Origin: Crotalaria pallida
Lineage: Eukaryota > Streptophyta > Magnoliopsida > Fabales > Fabaceae
Assembly: GCA_037953625.1 (NCBI GenBank)
Contig: CM075650.1
Location: forward strand, 120,759,706-120,823,705
DNA length: 64,000 nucleotides
Direction: 5' to 3'
A program made the position numbers and the translations under genes. The stretch's first letter is position 1; every line of letters begins with the position of its first letter. Shown here in pieces: positions 57,485-64,000 of this stretch. The notes below the pieces were generated by a model. It was not told the DNA's origin. It saw nothing but the letters and a program-made list of their open reading frames with translations, and ran no database searches.

Positions 57485-59448
57485 AATAATGATATCTCTC
57501 TTATGATGCAAAATCCTTTAAGAATATAGTAACGTATCTAATAATGCTTTATTCCTAATTTCGTGGTAATGTTCTTTAATAACTAGGGAATCCTCTTAGG
57601 AATTAAACCTAATTTCATGATTTATGTTCCTAAGTTCAATTTTGTATTTTCTAATACTAAGATCACATTTCTATTCTTCCCTTACTATTTAAGATTGTTT
57701 CAGTCTTGTCATGAGTTAATGAAACCTACCCGACGTGCTAGCCCTTCAACGACTTATAGTGACCTATGGGAAAGGACTTAGGACAAGAAGCAAGCACAAA
57801 TGATCTGCTAGGATATAGACGTAACCCATAAGTGAATCATAAGACTTAAACAGGAAGTCAATCTCTAGTAGATAATAACCCAGTATGAAGTGATAAATGT
57901 TGGATTATCTATGATTATAGAGGATCACCGCTTATCAAAATATGATAAGACCATACAAAGATTATCCACCCCCAATAGAAGATTTTTTAAGGGAAATATA
58001 TCAGGCCAAGCAACCTATGAAGACCTTATAAATACTAGCCTCCATTAGAGGGCAAACACACAACACAATTCTAATCCTAGCTACAATTGCAGTACACACA
58101 AAGTGTATATAATATACACCCATACTCCAAAGAAAGAGATCTAGTAGAGAGAATATCAAACTCCTGCCATCCGCGCGGTGGTAGTTAATCACAACCCAAT
58201 CGTAGAAAATTTATAGCATCATCAAAGCCATCACCAACAATAATAGGAGCCATAGCCTCAGGATCCTAATGGTCAGTCGGATCTGCTCATACAGAGAACA
58301 TACGCTTGTTAAACGACCTTCCTAGGAGATGGGGATTATCGCTGAACACTCCCAAGAATAGCTCTTACGCCGCTTATAGGCCTCTCATGCACAATATCAA
58401 CATGCCCATAAGAACTTAGTAGTCTTGAGTCTCTAAACACAGTTCGAATGGGTATGTAGGACTGATATCTTCATCTCGCCAGACTATACGTCCTTCACAA
58501 GTACCTCTGTTTATTTAAAACAAAGCACATATCATGCAATTATGGAGCTCCACACAATCACAAGCAATACAAACATCAAAATTAAATCAAAATATTATCT
58601 AACATAGATAAGAGGCAAAATATCAAAATGTCTTGTCAATATGCCCATGGACTAATCCTAATCTCTAGAAATAAGAAACTACTTAGTCATGGTCATGATA
58701 CAAGATACAAGTAACAATAAATACATAAGATATAACTATAACGATGAGATGAATAGAGAAGTAATATTGTCTTCAATTGCCACCAAATTTAGTCAATAGA
58801 GAGTTGTTGCGTCTCGAATCCTTATGTCTAACTTCTTTTAACCTATGCTAATTAATTACAAGGTTTCTATCTTCAACTTTTATGTTATTTTTCCTTGCTC
58901 CAAGTATTGAACTCTAATTTCAAGATAGGTTCAAAATAAAGCTGCAGGTCACAACCCATGGCACAACACATGTCGTGCCCTATCCACAATTCGCGTAAAT
59001 GTAAAGTGTTTCCAAAATAAGACCCATTCCCATGGCACATGCCACAGGCTGACCATTTATACATCTCCTTGCTTCCAAAATCTCCTAACATCATTCGATG
59101 TGGATTCTTTGAGTTCTTCAAAGTTTCAAGCCTCAAAATCATCACCTACACATCAAAAGCACAATAAACCTTCCAAGTAAAATTGAAATAAAATTAATAC
59201 TAAAATCACAATAAAATTCATGATTATGTATTAAATGAATAAAAGCTATAAAGAAAATATTATTCTTCAAGACCTGTCGCGAGTTAATGATATCTACCTT
59301 ACATGACAACTCTAAGATGACCTATTGCGAACTATAGAAAAGGATTTAAGACAAGACTTGAACTCAAATGACCTATAACAAAGGACTTAGAGCCTAGACC
59401 ATTTCGAAAGAGCTCGGATGTTGACCTAACCCATGGATAAGTCACGAG
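57485..59448. other. Degenerate repeat sequence hosting E13
   Basis: Continues the sequence before E13. It holds a TATA-like TTATAAATAC (58026-58035) followed by a plausible short leader (CATTAGAGGGC, then ACACAACACAATTC), suggesting another old LTR on the plus strand. A diverged direct repeat of about 120 bp (CATGAGTTAATGAAACCTACC near 57708 and CGCGAGTTAATGATATCTACC near 59279) may mark its two LTRs. No coding domain was recognised. Confidence 0.45.
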
Positions 59449-59819
59449 TGTAACATGCCGAATTTTAATTCCTAGAATAATTAGAATAATGATGGAATTA
59501 GGAAAATGATAGTTATGTTCAAGAATAATAAAGGTGATGGATTAAGATTATTTTTCAAGCTATGAAGGCGTTAGGAAGCATTGACATCGGAAAGGAGGTT
59601 GAAAGATGAACAAAAAAGCGTTAGAAGCGGTGTTTTCGGTGATGTAAACACCCTATATTAGGAAACTCAAAATAAAATATTTACAACTCGAAACACGAAT
59701 TCCACCGTTGGATGTGAATATTAGTATGTAGGGAAGCTTGCTTTCAAGTTTGAGCAAGATCTGACGAGTAACGAAGGAGATATGGCGCTTTGAAGTACAG
59801 GGGAATAAAGAACTAAGCT

Positions 59820-59929
59820 GCTTAATCGATTAACCAAGGGGTTAATCGATTAAGACCTGATAGCTTCTAAAAATAAAATACACTGGTTAATCGATTAACC
59901 AACACGCATCAGAATGGAAAAATATAAAG
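59820..59929 (+). promoter_or_regulatory. E14 LTR promoter: TTAATCGATTAA palindromes plus TATA box
   Basis: Three copies, the last a perfect 16-bp palindrome GGTTAATCGATTAACC (59885-59900), 22 bp upstream of TATAAAG (59923-59929). A C-rich leader follows about 20 bases later. Confidence 0.65.
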
Positions 59930-60596
59930 GGCGATCAAACCCCCATTTCATCCCAAACTCGATCTTTCTTCTTCCCCACCCCCAAGAACACTCATTCCCT
60001 GACTTGAAACCTTGAAGGCTCAAGTTCTTGTGGCCATCCATCATCATCCTCAAGGTCCTAAGTGTCATCCTCTCTTCTCCCTCTCTTTTGGTGCTTTTCT
60101 CTCTCCATGGAAACTTCTCCCTCTTAGCTCCATCTTCTCAAGCAAGTTCCTAGGTAAGAACAAGCAAGTCTTTTTATTTCTTTTCCTCCATATTATGAGT
60201 GGCCATCATCACCATCACTAACCCTTGTCTCCTCATTTTATATTTATGGAGATTATGGCACTTTCTCTCTCTAGAGCTTCTTTCTCTATCTCAAGGAAGT
60301 GGGTGAGCTCAACCCCATCGTATATTTGCTTCCTGCCACTCCCCGGGTCGTCTCCCAACCGCTCTCCACCACCACACCCTCAACTCTTGCGGTTTCAATT
60401 TTTAAAGCTTTAAAATCTAGGGTTGGGTATCTCTTCTCTCTCGACTTGGTTGAGGTAAAGAGTGAGTGTTACCTTGGTTTAGAAGAGGGTTTCTAGTTAG
60501 TTCATAGTGATGGCTAAGAATGTGTGCTTAATTTAGGGATATGAACGATAGGATAGTGGATGATGATATTATGGAGATTATGTAAATGAATGAAAT

Positions 60597-60744
60597 GAAC
60601 CCTAAATTGATAATTGTGTTTGAATGTAAATGCTAAGTGTTAATTGTTATTATGAATGTTTAAATGAAATGAACCCTAAATTGATAATTGTGTTTGAAAG
60701 TAAATGCTAAGTGCTAATTGTTATTATGAATGTTTAAATGATGA
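60597..60744. repeat. Tandem duplication (74 bp, two copies) in E14
   Basis: GAACCCTAAATTGATAATTG starts at 60597 and again at 60671; the two copies differ at only a few bases, so the duplication is recent. Confidence 0.9.
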
Positions 60745-61039
60745 ATATGAAATCTATGCGATACTTGTGAATGATTATGTGCGATAATTGTTTTGTATGC
60801 TTGAATGATTAAGTGTTGTATATGTGGTAATGTATAATTAATAAATGATAAATAAAATGAATTAGGAATAAGAGCATGAACTTAGGAAATTGAATATGTA
60901 AGTTGTGATGATTGGGTGATAAATGTGTGTTGAATGACGAATGATAAAACCAACAAATGAACAAACAACGAACTAAATTATAGAGAAGGCAGTCAAATTG
61001 ATCGTGCGGACACACTGACACACAAGGTGCCCTGCTAGA

Positions 61040-61330
61040 TGTTCCAAACGCTCCATTAGGGCCAAACACCCCATCAGGCTAAACGCCCCATTAGGTGCAA
61101 ACGTCCCGTTAGGCGTCGGTGTACCCAATGGATCAATTCGCTGCCAAATAAAAATAAATTTGAATGAGGAAAAAGGAACTAAAGAAAATAAAGTTGAATA
61201 TGAAAAAGTGCAAGATAAGAATGAGTAAAGTAATAAGCATAGTCCTAACGGGTGAAGCCTAATGGGTGCCAAAGTACTGCTGGGTGATAAAGTCCCTAAT
61301 GGGTGTACCAAACGCCCTAGTAGGTGCATT
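61040..61330. repeat. Irregular minisatellite in E14
   Basis: Short words such as CCCCATTAGG, CCCGTTAGGCG and their inverse CCTAATGGGTG recur at 15-25 bp spacing, in one orientation left of about 61130 and the other right of 61230, so the two halves could pair. It occupies the hypervariable intron position. Confidence 0.65.
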
Positions 61331-61796
61331 CAAGTCCTAGTGGTGAAAATATGAGAAGAAATAAAGAATTGATAAGAAAAGAGAAAAGTAAAGAAATGGA
61401 AATAAGAAAAAGGAACTAATGAAGATATTTGAATGAGCATGAACTGAATGTTGAATGAGAATATATGTACTATGTGCTTATTGTGTTTGACTTAGTGTGT
61501 TGTTATGTCTAGTTAGAAATTGCTTTTCAACTTCATGTGTAATGCTCACCTCCTTACTATTTTTACACAGGTACTGAGATTGAGCTTGCACAACCCCCGG
61601 CCGAGCAGGAGTGCTCTCCCTCACAGGGAGAGTAAGTTATATTACCTAGGGCTTGTGTCTTGTCCTGGATCTTTTGAGGCATATGATGATATTGTTTTTT
61701 ATACTTGTCTAGTTTGTAAATGTTTATTTTTGGATTAGTCCAGGACCACTTCCTTTGGGGTAGGTGATCGAGGCCGTACCCGATCAAAATAAAAGG

Positions 61797-62812
61797 TGTT
61801 TATTCTGTAGTACTAGGAAGGTGATCCTAGGTCGTTTCCCAGCGAATATCGGTCTAGGCAAAGTATCAAACACGTAGTGTGCAGTAAAATGGGGGGGTTT
61901 TTGTGTGTGACAAATGTGAAGAACAAAACATAAACAGAATATAAAAACTAAGAAAATCAGAAACAAAAGCGGGCAAACCCCTTTGGCTACGTACACTACT
62001 CAATCCTAGCTCACTAAAGATCGATTCCTCTCCTCTCCTCTGTCCAACTCGTGATAACCAAATACTAAGCGAAAATTCAGTTATCACTCCAAACCCTAAC
62101 TTCTAATTAAGCATCAGAAACCAGAATTGGAGTTTTTACGAGTTAATACAAATTAAGCATTTATATTCATGTATTATCTCTACGAAATGGAATTAAGCAA
62201 ACCACTACACATCGATAAACATGAAAACAGAGAAGAGAAAATGAAATTGCATTAATAACAAGAGCTCAAGAGTAGATAATACAATACCAAAGGGATTAAC
62301 CCTTGAAGTCTAGCCTTCCATGGCCATAAATGAAGAAAAACGAGTAGAAATGGGGAAGAACAAAACCCTAGCAGCCACCACCACTTGGGAGAGCCAAGAG
62401 AGAAGTTCTAACCTAGAGAGAGAGTGAGAAATCTGAAATGGGAGTGTGTCTTGGGGGTTACACGAATTTCCCCTCTTTAGTCATGAAAATGGGCCTAAAA
62501 CATGGGCCCAAGTCCTAAGAAACACTATTCTAAAAATTACAATTAAAAAGGGACCTAAATGCAAATTACAATCTTCACTTCAATGCTTCAATCTTCATTT
62601 CCAAACATCCCAAAGTGTCCTTGTGCCAAATATTACCTGAAAATAGAAATAGAATTAATTAGGCTAAATAATCCCAAATTAAACAATATTCGGAATATTA
62701 GTCCAATAAACTCAAAATCACTAAATCAAGCTAATCAATGTCAAATGGGCAACAAGTATCAATAATAGGAGTAAAATAATGCAAGGAATAATGGGAAATA
62801 AAATGCTCATCA
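61797..62812 (-). repeat. 3' LTR of E15 (about 1.0 kb)
   Basis: The start TGATGAGCATTTT at 62812 lies two bases after the polypurine tract. The end is set by the TG at 61797 where E14 homology stops. No coding frame. Confidence 0.7.
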
Positions 62813-62814
62813 AA

Positions 62815-62827
62815 TACCCCCACACTT
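62815..62827 (-). other. Polypurine tract of E15
   Basis: AAGTGTGGGGGTA on the minus strand, directly followed by TTTGATGAGC, the usual Athila-type junction. Confidence 0.8.
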
Positions 62828-64000
62828 ATCCTTTTGCACTCCTGGGCAAAACCAAAAGATAGGACTATGAAGATCAATATGCACCAAAGTGAATCATGCA
62901 ACAAGATGACTACAACTAAGAAATGCTAACCTAAGAGATTACATACTTCACAATGAATTCTAGGAAATGCAAAGAAATGGGCAAACTCAAGCACACAAAA
63001 TGGTTAAGGATCAAAGAGTCAAAGCATCCGCGAACATCATCCAATTACTTCAAGTATGCAAAGAAACCAATGACATCAAGAGGATAGTCACAAAGATGAT
63101 AGAAACTCACAAGGATCACTCAAAAGTGTTTACACTCAAGTGTTTGGGGTTAATCATTATTTACACTCAAGGCACATCATGAAAAACAAACACAACCATA
63201 AGCTTGACAAGCCTCTAACATCAACCATCAACACACATGCACAAAATGATCAAAAGGTCTTTTAAGGGTTGTAATGGGGCCAAGGACAAGGTAGGATAAA
63301 AATATGGGAATGTAGCTAAAACCAAGGGAATAGAGGAGCAATGGAGAATAAGTAAAAAGTAAGCAAAATCCACCCCAAAATCAACAACCACTAATTCCAA
63401 TCCTCTTTGCCTCAACAACCTTTTATTCACTTTTTTTTCTTTTTTTTTTCTTCTTTTTTTTTTCTTTTTATTTTTTCATTTTTTTTTATTTTTTTGTATT
63501 TTTGTCTTCTATTTTTTTTTTGTTTTTGAGAGATATACAAAAAGAAAAGAAGAAACAACACAAATGGCATGAAGATGAAGCCATAACTATAACAACCAAT
63601 GAGGCAAAACCAAGAACTCAACCAATTAAAGCATAAAGCATACTTCTTACCTAATACCCATTCCCAAAACAATTCCAAAGCTCCAAAATTCCCTAAGGTT
63701 AGGACAATCATGGTTTTTCAGTCATAGGCTTGTAATGAGCTAAAGAACAAGGAAAGGGATAAAAAGGCTCAAAGGGGCTAGCAAAGGATACATTCATTCA
63801 AGGTAGGCTCATATGGCTAGTAGCTTATTCAAGAAAGAAAGTGCCTAAATCATTTCAAAATGTGCATGAGCAATCAAGTATCAACAAGAGTCAAGTCAAG
63901 TTCTAGAGTGCAAGTAATCCAGAGTGCAATCACACATGACAGAAAATTAGGTGGCATATATAGCAATCCACCCACAATTAAGGCTCAAATCCTCACAAAA

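Larger units (their letters stand above)
60455..61570 (+). other. Predicted leader intron inside the E14 LTR
   Basis: Donor GGTTGAG|GTAAAG and acceptor CTATTTTTACACAG|GTACTGAG. The TAATGCTCACCTCC block lies just before the acceptor's T-rich stretch. This is the clearest plus-strand example. Splicing is inferred. Confidence 0.55.
59449..61796 (+). mobile_element. E14: LTR of a Ty3/gypsy element, 3' end cut by E15
   Basis: It begins TGTAACATGCC and is closely related to E8 and E6. In order: conserved block with GAGCAAGATCTGACG, three TAATCGATTA palindromes, TATAAAG (59923-59929), leader, donor, intron with a 74-bp duplication and minisatellite, acceptor, and the GAGCTTGCAC exon piece. The LTR is interrupted at 61796/61797 before its terminus. 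Confidence 0.82.
61797..64000 (-). mobile_element. E15: 3' end of an Athila-like element
   Basis: A minus-strand 3' LTR (62812 down to 61797, TGATGAGC...CA) is preceded by a polypurine tract and at least 1.17 kb of non-coding internal sequence that runs off the window. That internal part resembles the 3' region of E4. It interrupts E14 (left flank AAAGG, 61792-61796). A pure pyrimidine/T-rich tract lies at about 63430-63525. No pol is reached. Confidence 0.78.

Noticed and set aside
61563..61787. Minus-strand frame of 74 codons near the end of E14
   Set aside because: It lies antisense in conserved LTR sequence after the predicted acceptor; the similar LTRs E3, E6 and E8 do not keep it.
63430..63525. 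Poly(T)/pyrimidine tract as a poly(A) tail of a LINE or SINE on the minus strand
   Set aside because: No LINE or SINE body, Pol III boxes or target duplication adjoin it; it is internal to E15.

Overview
This window looks like gene-poor, repeat-saturated plant nuclear DNA, most likely pericentromeric DNA of a papilionoid legume. The basis is long Ty3/gypsy LTRs with TGTAACA...TGTTACA ends, a SIRE-like Ty1/copia LTR, Athila and Tat lineages, and arrays of the palindrome TAATCGATTA. I associate that motif with LTRs of the soybean/bean/cowpea group from memory; it was not checked. No intact host gene was found. Nearly all coding sequence is retrotransposon gag/pol or captured gene fragments, mostly broken.

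The window is a nest of insertions, named E1-E15 here. Left stack: E1 (3' LTR 687-3344) sits in the reverse transcriptase gene of E2 (minus, 3345-8284). E2 sits in the LTR of E3 (minus, 8285-11254), and E3 sits in the gag of an Athila-type element E4 (plus, 11255 to about 16590). E4 is joined to a truncated LTR, E5 (to 17683). E5 sits in the LTR of E8 (minus; a few bases at 17684-17696, then 28386-30540). E8 also received the solo LTR E6 (17697-28385), which holds a complete non-autonomous gag-only element E7 (18711-27225, duplicated target CCCTT). Right stack: a long inverted duplication (30541-30678 and 48767-49575) was split by the SIRE-like solo LTR E9 (30679-48761, target CTCCT). E9 holds a CACTA-like DNA transposon E10 (32069-48076) carrying fragments of two host genes. 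E10 holds a giant solo LTR E11 (33089-46960, target TGTGG), and E11 holds a Tat-type element E12 (35024-43452, target AGAAT). E12 encodes gag and protease on the minus strand and a separate antisense gene on the plus strand. Farther right are a second giant solo LTR E13 (51657-57479, target CAATA), a truncated LTR E14 (59449-61796) and the 3' end of a minus-strand Athila-like element E15 (61797-64000).

The most interesting signals are structural. (1) Hairpins in the two giant LTRs keep their pairing although both arms have changed in sequence. (2) A second pair of paired hairpins is shared by the E1 LTR and the E7 leader. (3) Most TGTAACA LTRs seem to carry a leader intron (donor AG|GTAAGG, acceptor CAG|GTAC), and the fast-changing minisatellites lie inside it. 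(4) Clusters of short palindromes, different in each family, lie just upstream of the TATA box. (5) The CACTA element carries fragments resembling proteasome subunit RPN7 and translation factor LepA/GUF1. (6) The antisense gene of E12 has its own plant-like promoter, spliced leader and a downstream series of five similar hairpins.

Method limits: everything was read by eye. LTR boundaries rest on terminal TG/CA motifs, PBS/PPT positions and duplicated targets; families were named from remembered motifs, not searches.
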